In this document: positions 28,458 to 38,300 of the stretch, one piece after another
Position numbering within the stretch: the stretch's first letter is position 1
Layout of the letters: the number at the start of each line of letters is the position of its first letter
From: Lasioglossum baleicum
Lineage: Eukaryota > Arthropoda > Insecta > Hymenoptera > Halictidae
Assembly (NCBI RefSeq): GCF_051020765.1
Contig: NW_027469229.1
Location: forward strand, 62,001 to 126,000
Direction of reading: 5' to 3'
Length of the DNA: 64,000 nucleotides
Notes under the pieces: generated by a model
Database searches by the model: none
The model's input: only the letters and a program-made list of their open reading frames with translations
What the model was told of the DNA's origin: nothing
Position numbers and translations under genes: made by a program

Positions 28458-31400
28458 CCCTGGACGCTCCCGGTCGTGCAGGCCAACCTCAACCACTCCC
28501 GTCGGGCCCAGGACTTGTTTGTCCATGGCCTGGCGGAGAGGCAGGTGGGGTTGGCCGTTGTCACGGAGCCCTATAGCGTCCCCGACTCCTCCCCTTGGGC
28601 AGGGGACGTTGGGGGCTCCGTGGCAATCTGGGCCCGTAAGGGCGGGGATTTCCCCCCCGGCTCCGTGGTTGAGCGGGGCCGAGGGGTTGTACTGTACAAA
28701 TGGGGAAGGTTGCTGGTCGCGGGTTGCTACATATCGCCCAACTGCAGCCTCGCTGAGTTCGAGGGGTATCTGGACCGGCTAAGGGTGATGATTACACCCT
28801 ACTTAGTCGGTCCGATGCTGGTCCTGGGGGACTTCAACTCGAAGTCCACAGCTTGGGGAAACCCCAGGACCACCCCTCGCGGCGAGGCTCTAGATGTTTG
28901 GGCGGGGGGCATGGAGCTCCGGTTAATAAACCGGGGCTCCGTACCCACGTGCGTGCGGTCGAACGGGTGGTCCATAGTCGATCTGACTTGGGCCACCCCC
29001 GCGGCCGTACGCCGTGTGTCCGCCTGGCGGGTGGCCACGGAGTGGGAGTCCCTCTCCGACCACCTCCATATCACTATGGAGGTGGAAGCCACCCAGCAGC
29101 AGGCGGACGTGCCCCCCAACAGAGGTATCACCCACGCAGCGCCCGTGAAATGGGCACTGCAGCGACTAGACGAGGACGTCTTGAGAGCCACAGCTCTCGC
29201 CTATTCCTGGGTTGAACCCAGGGAGCGCGGGGCTGACGAGGGGGTGTCATGGTTCCGGGGAGTCATGCGGTCGATTTGCGACGCTTCGATGCCCCGGGCC
29301 GGTAGGCACGCTCCTAAGAAGTCAGCGTACTGGTGGTCGGGCGAAATTGCAGACGTGAGGGACGCGTGCGTCCGCGCCCGACGCCAGTACACCCGCGCAC
29401 GTCGGCGCCACCCAGTTGGAGGCGTCGACGAGGCGAGAGTGGCCGCCCTTTACGCAGAATATAGGGCGGCCCGTATGGCTCTGCAGCGTGCAATAGCCGC
29501 TGCAAAGGCCGCGGCCTGGGATGAGCTCCTCGGATCCCTCCAAAGGGATCCATGGGGGCGCGCCTACAAGGCGGTGCTTAATAAGCTCCGCCCGTGGGCG
29601 CCCCCCATTACAGAGGAGCTGGACCCCGAGTTCTTGGGGCGGGTCCTCAGTACACTCTTCCCTCCCCAGGAGGGAACGAGAGAGAACCCGCCCCCGTCGG
29701 TCCATACCAACTGGACCGGAGAACTCGGGGTCACAGAGAGTGAGCTCTCCCGAGCCGTCCAGAGGATCCGGGAAGGGGGCAAGAAGGCCCCCGGTCCCGA
29801 TGGAGTCCCTGGACGGGTGTTGGCCGCGGCCTTGGACGTCCTCGCCCCGGCTTTCATACAGATGATAAACTCCTGTATGAGCCGGGGAACCTTCCCCCAG
29901 GTATGGAAAACCGCTAGGCTTGTCCTCCTCCATAAGGCGGGAAAGCCCGCAGATGTTCCCTCTGCGTACCGGCCCTTGTGTCTCCTCGACGAGGCGGGCA
30001 AGATCTACGAAAAGATCATTGCCGACCGCCTCGTCGAGCACCTGTCCAACCATGGTGGTCCCGATCTGAGCGACAGCCAGTTCGGCTTCCGGAGGGGGCG
30101 CTCGACGGTCGATGCCGTCGGTCGTCTCGCCTCCCTCCGGAGGGATGCTGTCGCTCAGGGCAGGGTGTTGTTGCCGGTGAGTCTCGACATCACCAACGCC
30201 TTCAACACCCTGCCATGGGATGAGGTAGTGAGGGCTCTGGAGTATTACCAGGTGCCCTCCTACCTCAAGGAGATCATCCGGGACTACCTGAGTGACAGGT
30301 GGTTCGAGTACCCGGGCCGGGACGGCAATATCCAGAGGGAACAGATGTACCGCGGAGTGCCACAGGGGTCGATCCTCGGACCGCTCCTGTGGCTACTCGC
30401 TTATGACGCGGTGCTGCGGGCAAACCTTCCCCTCGGCGTCCACCTGATCTGCTATGCAGATGATACATTGGTGGTCGTCGAGGGGTGGACGTGGAGGAGG
30501 ACGCTGAGCCTGGCGCAAGCAGCGGTGGGCTGCGTCGTCGGTGGGATCCGGAGATTGGGGCTGGAGATTTCTGCAGGCAAAACCGAGGCAATGTGGTTAC
30601 ACGCATTGCCTCGGAGCCAGCAGCCACCCCAACTCTGGATCCGGGTAGGTGAAGCCTCTGTCGAGGTGAAAGGCGAGATGAGTTATCTCGGCCTGACCCT
30701 CGACAGCCGCTGGTGCTTCGAAGAGCACTTCGACCTGATGGCCCCCCGAGTCGATGGGGTGGCAGCCGCCATGGGACGGCTGTTGCCCAATATCGGGGGG
30801 CCCGATGACAGGATTCGTCGCCTCTACTCGGGGGTGGTGCAGAGTAAGTTCCTGTACGGAGCCCCCGTGTGGTCCGAAGAGTTAATGGCCAGCCAGGCCA
30901 ACATGCGCCACGCATGGCGCGTGCAGCGTCGGCTGGCCATTCGGACCATACGGGGATATCGCACCATCTCCGGGGAGGCGGCGTGCCTCCTCGCGGGGAT
31001 GACTCCCCTTCATCTCATGGCGGTGGAGCGGGCAACCACTTACCAGATTGCCTGCTCCATCCGCCGTGGGGAGTTATCCCCCGAGGGGGAGGAGGTCGAA
31101 GTGCTGAGGCACCAGGCCCGGCGGGACACGCTGGTTCGATGGCGGGAGGAGATTGCCTCCGCCAATTCGGACCGGCCTATTGTCCGGGCGCTCCTGCCCG
31201 TTCTAGAGGAATGGGTAAGGAGCCGGGTTAGGCTCACCTACCACACGACGCAGATGCTCTCCGGGCACGGATGCTTCGGGCAGTATCTGTGTCGTATCGG
31301 GAAGGAACCGACGGCGCAGTGTCACCGCTGCGGGGAGGCCCAGGACTCTGCGCGGCATACGCTGGAGGAATGTCCAGCGTGGTCGGCGCCGCGCAGAGAC

Positions 31401-31622
31401 CTAAGGGGCGTTTTGGGAATGGACCTCTCGTTGCCGGTCGTGGTCGACCACATGATCGGCAGCGAGAGGTCAAGAGCAGCGTTCGCCTCCTTCTGCGAGA
31501 TTGTAATCACGCAGAAGGAGGCAGCGGAGAGGGAGAGGGAGGCCGACCCCCTCTCCGCCAGGAGGCTGGCCTCGACGGGGCGATCCCGCCGAGGCCGTCG
31601 GCGCCCTGCTAGGGGCCGCTGA
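28455..31622 (+). CDS. Element E ORF2, APE endonuclease-reverse transcriptase
   Basis: A 1055-residue protein. The endonuclease starts almost at the ATG with PVVQANLNHSRRAQ, then TEPY, LGDFNSKSTAWGN and LSDHLHI. The reverse transcriptase has LVLLHKAGKPADVPSAYRPL, VSLDITNAFNTLPW, GVPQGSILGPLLW and YADD. The finger is CHRCGEAQDSARHTLEEC. Codons are strongly G/C-ended, unlike the A/T-ended codons of A-D, which points to a different history. The family relation to A and C is clear but distant. No break is seen in this ORF. Confidence 0.95.
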   Translation: MPWTLPVVQANLNHSRRAQDLFVHGLAERQVGLAVVTEPYSVPDSSPWAGDVGGSVAIWARKGGDFPPGSVVERGRGVVLYKWGRLLVAGCYISPNCSLAEFEGYLDRLRVMITPYLVGPMLVLGDFNSKSTAWGNPRTTPRGEALDVWAGGMELRLINRGSVPTCVRSNGWSIVDLTWATPAAVRRVSAWRVATEWESLSDHLHITMEVEATQQQADVPPNRGITHAAPVKWALQRLDEDVLRATALAYSWVEPRERGADEGVSWFRGVMRSICDASMPRAGRHAPKKSAYWWSGEIADVRDACVRARRQYTRARRRHPVGGVDEARVAALYAEYRAARMALQRAIAAAKAAAWDELLGSLQRDPWGRAYKAVLNKLRPWAPPITEELDPEFLGRVLSTLFPPQEGTRENPPPSVHTNWTGELGVTESELSRAVQRIREGGKKAPGPDGVPGRVLAAALDVLAPAFIQMINSCMSRGTFPQVWKTARLVLLHKAGKPADVPSAYRPLCLLDEAGKIYEKIIADRLVEHLSNHGGPDLSDSQFGFRRGRSTVDAVGRLASLRRDAVAQGRVLLPVSLDITNAFNTLPWDEVVRALEYYQVPSYLKEIIRDYLSDRWFEYPGRDGNIQREQMYRGVPQGSILGPLLWLLAYDAVLRANLPLGVHLICYADDTLVVVEGWTWRRTLSLAQAAVGCVVGGIRRLGLEISAGKTEAMWLHALPRSQQPPQLWIRVGEASVEVKGEMSYLGLTLDSRWCFEEHFDLMAPRVDGVAAAMGRLLPNIGGPDDRIRRLYSGVVQSKFLYGAPVWSEELMASQANMRHAWRVQRRLAIRTIRGYRTISGEAACLLAGMTPLHLMAVERATTYQIACSIRRGELSPEGEEVEVLRHQARRDTLVRWREEIASANSDRPIVRALLPVLEEWVRSRVRLTYHTTQMLSGHGCFGQYLCRIGKEPTAQCHRCGEAQDSARHTLEECPAWSAPRRDLRGVLGMDLSLPVVVDHMIGSERSRAAFASFCEIVITQKEAAEREREADPLSARRLASTGRSRRGRRRPARGR

Positions 31623-32392
31623 CGTACCGACGGCGGTGGAACTACATAGTACTCCACCGCCGCCAAGGGGGGCTGCCTTTAGGCGCCCCCGGGGTGGGCA
31701 GGTCGCGGGGGGTGAGGAGGAGCACTAATCCCCTCCCCCCCACCACAAGAGGCGGCCTGCCGGTCGATCCCCCCGTTTTATTTATTTTACTATCCACCCC
31801 TTGATTTGCCCTCCCCCTTTTGTGTTTGTTTTATTTATTTAATTTTATTTACTTAACTTTTATTTATTTTATTTATTTATATAAGTTTTTATTTATTTAT
31901 TTAATATACGGGGGTCGACCAGGGGGGTGGGACAGGGGGAGGGGACAGACGCGAGCCGGAACTCGCCTCTGTCCCCTCCTTGTCGCGTGCGGAGACCTCC
32001 CTCCTCGGCCGGGCGGGAACCCTTCGGGTTCTCTTCCCCGAGCGAGGACGGGGGTCTCCGGGGGTCGCGGGTGTCTCGAGCTGGGGCTCGGGGCACCCAG
32101 CCGAGCGACCCCAGGGATGGGTTACACCGTGTGGGTGACCCGCACGGGGTCCAAATAGTGTAGGTTTTGATTGGGGGGAGCTTCACTCCCCCCCGGGATT
32201 GGGGCTTTAAGCCGGGGCTGGAGGTGGTCGGTCGCATTCGTTTTCGAGATCCCGACCACCTCCAATCTAGCTCAGGGAGGTCACCGTAGGTTTTTTAGTG
32301 GGTAGGCCTGGTCCCTTCTGGACGGGTAGCCCCACGTAACCCCGTCTCTCCCCCAGGAGGGCGGGGTACGCGTAAAGCGTTTTTCCTACGTT
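31623..32392 (+). other. Element E 3' UTR
   Basis: 770 bases without a supported gene: GC-rich at first, a TTTATTTA-rich stretch at about 31780-31905, then GC-rich again. The end has CCGTAGG (32284-32290) followed by TTTTTTAG, and CCTACG (32385-32390) followed by GTT and poly(A). This is the same plan as the A and C 3' hairpins with other stem bases. Confidence 0.6.
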
Positions 32393-32402
32393 AAAAAAAA
32401 AA

Positions 32403-32438
32403 GGTTAGGTTAGGTTAGGTTAGGTTAGGTTAGGTTTG
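32403..32438 (+). repeat. TTAGG telomeric tract between E and the D array
   Basis: About seven GGTTA units ending GGTTTG, then AGAGCGG, the start of the first D unit. No telomere repeat follows until the end of the window. Confidence 0.94.
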
Positions 32439-32732
32439 AGAGCGGTTTTTACAGTCTAGGGTGTAGGACGGCATTTGCTTAGAACAGCGATTGAGAATAT
32501 TTTTCAGTTAGCTTCTAGTGGTTAGTGTTTAGAGATAGTCGGTACGATCCTGCAGTGTCCTTTCTCGGATCCTGAAGTGCTGGAGAGGTCGTGGGCGTGG
32601 ACGGGAGCGCACCAACGAGGAACCTAAAAAGTGAAAAAGAATTAATCATCAGAGCGTCGTTTGGCGGACTCTCCCACGCTTTGGCAACAAAGTGAGGGTC
32701 GAGCTCGACAAACGAGAGCCCTTTATACTTAC

Positions 32733-32873
32733 CTGCCCTCCACCCGGCTTTGGTAACAAAGCTTTCGGACGTGGAAGGGTGTCGACGTGTTCCTCGGTGG
32801 TGCGTGGGCGTCTGTGGGCGACTCGCGGGTCCTGGTGTCTTTCGGGTGGAAGAAGAAGGCCTGCTGGAACGTC
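32733..32873 (-). other. Predicted antisense exon in the D leader
   Basis: On the - strand, an acceptor with the tract TTTTCTTTTTCTTTCAG precedes 32873 and a near-perfect donor GGGCAG|GTAAGTATA follows 32733. The exon would be 141 bases. Upstream donors at 33546 and 33496 could join to it. The same signals recur in D2 and D3. Confidence 0.45.
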
Positions 32874-33440
32874 CTGAAAGAAAAAGAAAATGTGTTTAGG
32901 GTGTTTAGCGAATTCGGATAGCTAGTGACTGTACAGCGATACTCGTTTCGTGCCGTTCTGCTGAGGGTGTCCGTGGTCCGTCCGCGGCTGTGACGAGGCG
33001 TGCCAGTGCTTAACGCGGAATCCGGGTATATCTGCAGAAGTTTCGTTTCAGAAGTTTCCGGACGAATCAAAGGGTTTCACTGTGGAAAGTGTCCGGAGAC
33101 TTCGGTAGCGCGTTCGTTTCAGAAGTTTCCGGAAAAAGGGGAAAAAAAAGCTTTTAGAGACCCGGACTTGGAGGGTCGGTCTTCCAAGCCCTCGGGAAGA
33201 AGAATCCGGAAAAAAATTCAAATTCGGTTAATGTCCGGAAACTTTTGTTACAAGCTTTAGCCCGCAACATAAATTTCCGGACGCATAAATTCTGCGAATT
33301 TTCGGAAGAATTAACTCCCAGGGAATAAAAATAGGTTATAAAAGTAGGTTAGTGAAAACAAAATTGCGACTAGTTATTGTAAAAACGTGTGAGAGCGAAA
33401 AGTGTGCGTCGAATTAGAGCTTGAGCTAGAACATATATAG

Positions 33441-33446
33441 AATAAA
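33441..33446 (+). promoter_or_regulatory. Poly(A) signal candidate in the D leader
   Basis: AATAAA about 1000 bases after the unit start and 220 before ORF1. By analogy with element B, a transcript from unit n could be polyadenylated here in unit n+1. The inverted copy D4 has lost this region. Confidence 0.4.
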
Positions 33447-33661
33447 GGTTAAATAATTTTGCCCGGAACACGTTTTCTGTTTACAAATTCGACTTACCCG
33501 ATCTGGTCCCCTACTCCGTGCGGCCCTCAGCGGAGGGAAATACTTACCTGAGTATAACAATCACCCGGTCAGGAAGCGCGGCATAAGTAGCTAGAAAGAG
33601 AAAAAGGGTTAAACCCAAGGCTGGGTAGCCTTGGGGCCAGGGAAAACAAGCAGGGGTAAAA

Positions 33662-35257
33662 ATGGAAAATTTTGGCATAAACCCTAAGGCTAGGGTCGTG
33701 CTAGAAAAATTAGATGAGACTAACCCACACAAAAGGCAAAGACCTACAGATGAGGGGGGAGACGGAATTGGGGAAAAGCAGGGTAATAAGGACTCGGAAA
33801 ACCTAATTATCTTAAGTGATTCCGAACCAGGGTACCAGACGGATAGCTCATCGAACACGAACAAGCGCATTAGATTAGAAACCCCGGAAGGAATACGTTT
33901 CATTAAAAATGAGCAGATAGAAGGGTTAGAAAAAGAAGCGGAAGACGAAAAGGAAAATGTAGATAGACTCAAAGACCTTGCGATAGTAATCAAACAGGCG
34001 AGGGGAGCGGTTAGAGACATGCTAATAAACATTAGAAAAGGGGACGCGATAGGAATAGAGTACTCAAAGAGATGCGCGGCTCAGGCGGACAAGCACCTCA
34101 AGCTTGCTTCCGAGCAAATGAGAGCCGCAGAACTGTTAGCTGAAAACATCAAACTGAAAAAAGAGAAGCTTTGGAGGAACATAAGCACTCAGGTGACTCC
34201 CCAGACGGTTAGGGCATTAGATAGGGAAAACAGGAGAGTAGAAGACAAGAATAGGACAGAAAGAGAAGGAAAGAAATCAAAAAACAGAGCGGTTGCACAA
34301 AGCGAAAAGGAAGACATTTGTTCAGATAGCGCAGGGGTAAATACAATAGGTAGAGACTCCGAGAAGGAAAAGGAAAACGAGGGGGAGTCTCAAATACAGT
34401 CGGAAGAATGGAAGACCCAAGAAAGGAAGAAAAGAGCTGAAGAAAAAAGAAAGGCCAAAGAGAAAAGGAAAAAAGAGCAGGAAGCAGAAGAAGAAGCGAA
34501 GAAGAAGAATAAGAGGATCCCGGCACCCCCAAGGACTGAGGCTATCTTGGTCAAAGCAACCGAGAAAACCACATACGCTGACCTCTTCAAGAAACTGAGG
34601 ACAAACGCACCAGACAAAATGGAAGGAATAGAAACGGTCAGAAGAGCAAGGAACGGTGATTTAGTCATCGAACTGCGAAAGGATGCTTGCGCAACATCAA
34701 TGGAAAGAATAGTGAGCTCTACCCTGGGAGAAGAATTTCCAACCAGGAAGCTTCAACCGAGGACGACCTTCGAAATCAAAGATTTGGACCCGTCGCTGGA
34801 AAAAGACGAAATTAAACACGCCTTGGCTAAGCAACTGGATTTGGGACAACTGGCGGAGGACGAAATAAACATAAAATCCCTCAGATTCGGCTACGCAGGA
34901 ACGAAAATGGCTATCATATCCATGCCGGTAGAAACAGCAGCCAAAATCGGAGAAGAAAAGAGAATCAAGGTCGGGTATACATTTTGTAGGATTAATAGAA
35001 CCTTTAATTTAATCAGATGTTTCCGATGCCACGAATTTGGACACATGGCTTATACATGCGAGGTAAAACTCAACGCCAAGGACCTATGCAGAAGATGCGG
35101 AACGGAGGGCCACCAAATTGATGGATGCAAAGCCATAAGGCGCTGCATTCTGTGCATACGAAAAGGCGTCGCAGCAGCAAACGCAGAACACGTGGCGGGC
35201 GCCGCAAACTGCCCACAATATAAGAAGTTCATCGAACAGATGAACGGGAGAAAATAA
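33662..35257 (+). CDS. Element D1 ORF1, gag-like zinc-knuckle protein
   Basis: A 531-residue ORF1 related to B ORF1. The N-terminus is acidic and Ser-rich. Residues about 245-285 form a long charged helix (KKRAEEKRKAKEKRKKEQEAEEE), a probable coiled coil. The domain TEAILVKATEKTTYADLF and the module FEIKDLDPSLEKDEI follow. Three zinc knuckles lie near residues 452-515: CFRCHEFGHMAYTC, CRRCGTEGHQIDGC and CILCIRKG...EHVAGAANC. The ATG at 33662 is the first in frame. The stop TAA (35255-35257) is the only stop between this ORF and ORF2, which lies in the same frame. Confidence 0.93.
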   Translation: MENFGINPKARVVLEKLDETNPHKRQRPTDEGGDGIGEKQGNKDSENLIILSDSEPGYQTDSSSNTNKRIRLETPEGIRFIKNEQIEGLEKEAEDEKENVDRLKDLAIVIKQARGAVRDMLINIRKGDAIGIEYSKRCAAQADKHLKLASEQMRAAELLAENIKLKKEKLWRNISTQVTPQTVRALDRENRRVEDKNRTEREGKKSKNRAVAQSEKEDICSDSAGVNTIGRDSEKEKENEGESQIQSEEWKTQERKKRAEEKRKAKEKRKKEQEAEEEAKKKNKRIPAPPRTEAILVKATEKTTYADLFKKLRTNAPDKMEGIETVRRARNGDLVIELRKDACATSMERIVSSTLGEEFPTRKLQPRTTFEIKDLDPSLEKDEIKHALAKQLDLGQLAEDEINIKSLRFGYAGTKMAIISMPVETAAKIGEEKRIKVGYTFCRINRTFNLIRCFRCHEFGHMAYTCEVKLNAKDLCRRCGTEGHQIDGCKAIRRCILCIRKGVAAANAEHVAGAANCPQYKKFIEQMNGRK

Positions 35258-35308
35258 AATGCAGAACTTAAACTTAAATTATTACAGATTAATTTAAACC
35301 ACTGCAGA

Positions 35309-38300
35309 ATGGCTCAATATCTACTAGACCAGACTGCGAAGGAAAGAGGAATAGACGTGGTCCTAATCTCGGACCCAATCTCCAACCCGGGACCGTGGAT
35401 TTGCGGAACAAGGAATTCAGCAGCAATATGGGTCACTGGAGTAAACGGCGTGGGGAGATTCGAAGACGGAGACAGGTCAGAGGAGGACTTCGCTGCAGTC
35501 CGACTAGGTGAATATGTTATAATTAGTATATACCTGTCTCCGAGCACCTCCCTAGACGTTTACTCTAGTAAATTGGATAACCTAATTAAATTTATCTCCG
35601 AGCAAAGAGCAGCAGGAAATAAAGTAATCATAGGAGGAGATTTCAACGCCCACTCCCCGGTATGGGGCTCAAAGAAATCCAATTCGAGAGGAGAAATGGT
35701 TCTAGAAGAACTACTAAAAGCGGGTTTACACCCGATCAAGCCGGAAGGAGGACCTACGTTCGAAAGAGAATCCGGAAGCTCGAATATCGATTTCATTGCC
35801 TTGTCTGATTTCACCAGAGCTGAGATTACGTCGAAGGTTCTAGACATCGACACAGCGTCCGACCACAACTACGTGGAAACAACTATAACAACCATTGGAG
35901 GTATAGAGAAGAAGAAGAACTTTCAACCGAAATGGAAACCAACGGAAAGGACCCTCCAAGCAGCCAAAATAAATTTCGAATTCGCTCTGGAAAGGAAAAA
36001 CCTGAGTTTTAAAGATATTTTTAACAATGTAGAGGAAACGAATTTCTTAAATCTAATCAACACTGTTTTAGAGGAAAACCTGCAAAGGACGAAACCAGCG
36101 AAAACCGACTCTAGGACCAATATCTGGTGGAACCCGGAAATGACAACCCTCAGAAGAAAAATCAGAAAGCTAAAAAGAAACATCCAGAGGCTCAGGAAAA
36201 AAGAAAAGAAAAGAACAGACAGAACAGAGATGAGCACTGAAAACAGTAAGAAGGAAGAAATCGAAATCCTCGAAATCTTGCACAAGGACGCCTCAAAAGA
36301 GCTTAAAAGGAAAATAACCAAAGCAAAGGTTGAAAAATGGAGCGAATTATGCGAGGAAATCAATAAAGACGTATGGGGAAAACCGTACAAGATTGTAATG
36401 AAAACGGCGAGGAAATCTTCCCCCCCAGCGAATCTGTCCCCAGATTTTGCCAAAAAGGTACTAGAAGGACTTTTTCCAAGAAGACACACCGAAGGGACAA
36501 CAGAGAGAAACGAGGAGAGAATCCCGAGAACCGAGGAACCTCAAGAGGACACAAGGGACATTCTAGACTTCGAAAAAATCCAAGAAGACGAGATTAGAGA
36601 AGCGGCTAGGAAAATTGCTCCAAGGAAAGCCGCTGGCCTCGATGGGATTTCCCCCGAAATCATTAGAGAACTGGCCAATTACAGACCAGACCCATTTGCT
36701 GCCCTGTTCAACGGAATCCTCCACAGAGGCAAAATCCCAGACAGCTGGAAGTTGGCGAGAACAATCTTGCTCAGGAAACCAGGTAAGGACCCCGATCTAA
36801 TTAATTCTTACAGGCCGATTTGTATTTTAGACGCAATTGCCAAGCTGTTCGAATACGTAATGAAGGAAAGGCTCACGAAGTTCTTCGGAGATAAGATGTT
36901 CGAGAATAACCAATTCGGATTTGCAAAAGGAAAATCAACCGTTCACGCTATGATGGAGGTGAAAAAAGATGTCAGGAAGAGTATAGAGCGAAATCGATTC
37001 TCGGCCATCATAGCTTTAGACGTAAAAAATGCCTTTAACACCCTGAGATGGGACAAAATAATAAGAGAGTTAACCGAGAGAAATACTCCGAAATACCTGA
37101 TCAGAGCAACAGAAGAATACTTTAGAGACAGGAAAATTCTATACAGCACGGCTGGGCAACAAATCGGTCTTGTAATGGAGATGGGGGTCCCTCAAGGATC
37201 TGTGCTGGGACCGCTGTTCTGGAACCTAGTATACGATGGACTGTTAAGAAAACAGTGTATTAGAGGAGTCTCTGTCAAGGCCTTCGCAGACGACATCCTT
37301 CTAGCGGTACAGGAAAGCTCCCCCTTAGGATTAAAAAGGAGAGTTGAACAGGCCGTAAATGAGGTTAACATCTGGCTAACAGAGGTTGGACTAGAGTTGG
37401 CAGTACAAAAGACTGAAATTATGCTGACTAACAGAAAGAGAGTAGGTGACGATTTCTGTTTCAGACTTGGCTCAACGGACATCCCGCCCGCGCCGACGCT
37501 GAAGTACTTAGGGGTTACTTTTGACACTAGAAGTGACTTTTACGGTCATATACTAGATGCAACGAACAGAGGAATGACCGTCATGGCGGCCCTTTCCAGA
37601 CTAATGTCAAACCAAGGAGGAACGAGCCAAAGTGCCAGACGACTATACTACATGGTGCTAGAGTCGATAGTCCTGTACGGAGCGCCGGTGTGGGCGGACG
37701 CAGCCAAAACAGAAAGGAACTGGCGAACCCTAAGGAACACCCAGAAAATAGGTCTCGCCAGGATTGCATCAGCATACCGAACAGTTCCCTTAATAACCTT
37801 GACAGTTCTTACAGGAATACTGCCATGGAACATTAAAATTAGAGAGAGGGCAAATTTATACAAATGGGAAAACTCTTTTCTAGACGTAATACAAGGAACG
37901 AGGAGAAGACCATTAAGAAATGCTGTAGCAAACCTACAAGCAGAATGCTACCGAGAGGAGCCCATCGAGGTCATGGAGCTAATGGACATCCAACAGAGAG
38001 CAGAAGAAAACCGAAGGCCACCCGAGTTAGAGGAATTTCTAAGGACCAGAGAAAGTGAGGAACCATCTGAAACCAGGAAGAAAGCACTCAAAAAATGGCT
38101 TAGGAAAGAGTCAGCAACGAGATCACTGGAGGAATGGCAGGAAGAATGGGATAGGGCGAACTCGGGCAGATGGACGTATAGGCTCATTCCAGATATAGGA
38201 AAATGGATGAGTAGAAAACACGGAAATCTGAATTTCTACATCACACAGGCGCTGTCAGGCCATGGTGTTTTTAATAAATTTTTGTTTAAAATAGGAAAAA

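Larger units (their letters stand above)
25759..32402 (+). mobile_element. Element E: GC-rich R1-clade telomeric non-LTR retrotransposon
   Basis: Begins GGGGTCC after GGTT and ends with 10 A before GGTTAGG. The coding part is GC-rich and uses very different codons from A, B, C and D, but the first 170 bases are clearly similar to the A leader. ORF1 and ORF2 meet at TAATG. ORF1 may be broken by a one-base shift near its start. The UAAUG junction is the arrangement known for translational coupling in Bombyx SART1. Confidence 0.9.
32439..33661 (+). other. D1 leader (U-type) with GNRA hairpins and AATAAA
   Basis: Noncoding. Two hairpins with GNRA loops lie at 32679-32692 (CTTTG-GCAA-CAAAG) and 32747-32762 (GCTTTG-GTAA-CAAAGC). 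AATAAA lies at 33441-33446, at the same relative position as in the B leader. On the - strand there are strong splice donors (reverse complements of ACTTAC) at 32731, 33496 and 33546, and an acceptor at 32874. No ORF is supported. Confidence 0.65.

Noticed and set aside
32701..33260. Small + strand frames in the D leader (61 and 86 codons)
   Set aside because: Short and without known motifs; they lie across hairpins and are not matched by frames in the related U0 and B leaders.
33544..34032. Hydrophobic - strand frames opposite ORF1 and ORF2 (for example 162 codons here)
   Set aside because: These are shadows of lysine/glutamate-rich sense codons; they recur only because the element recurs.
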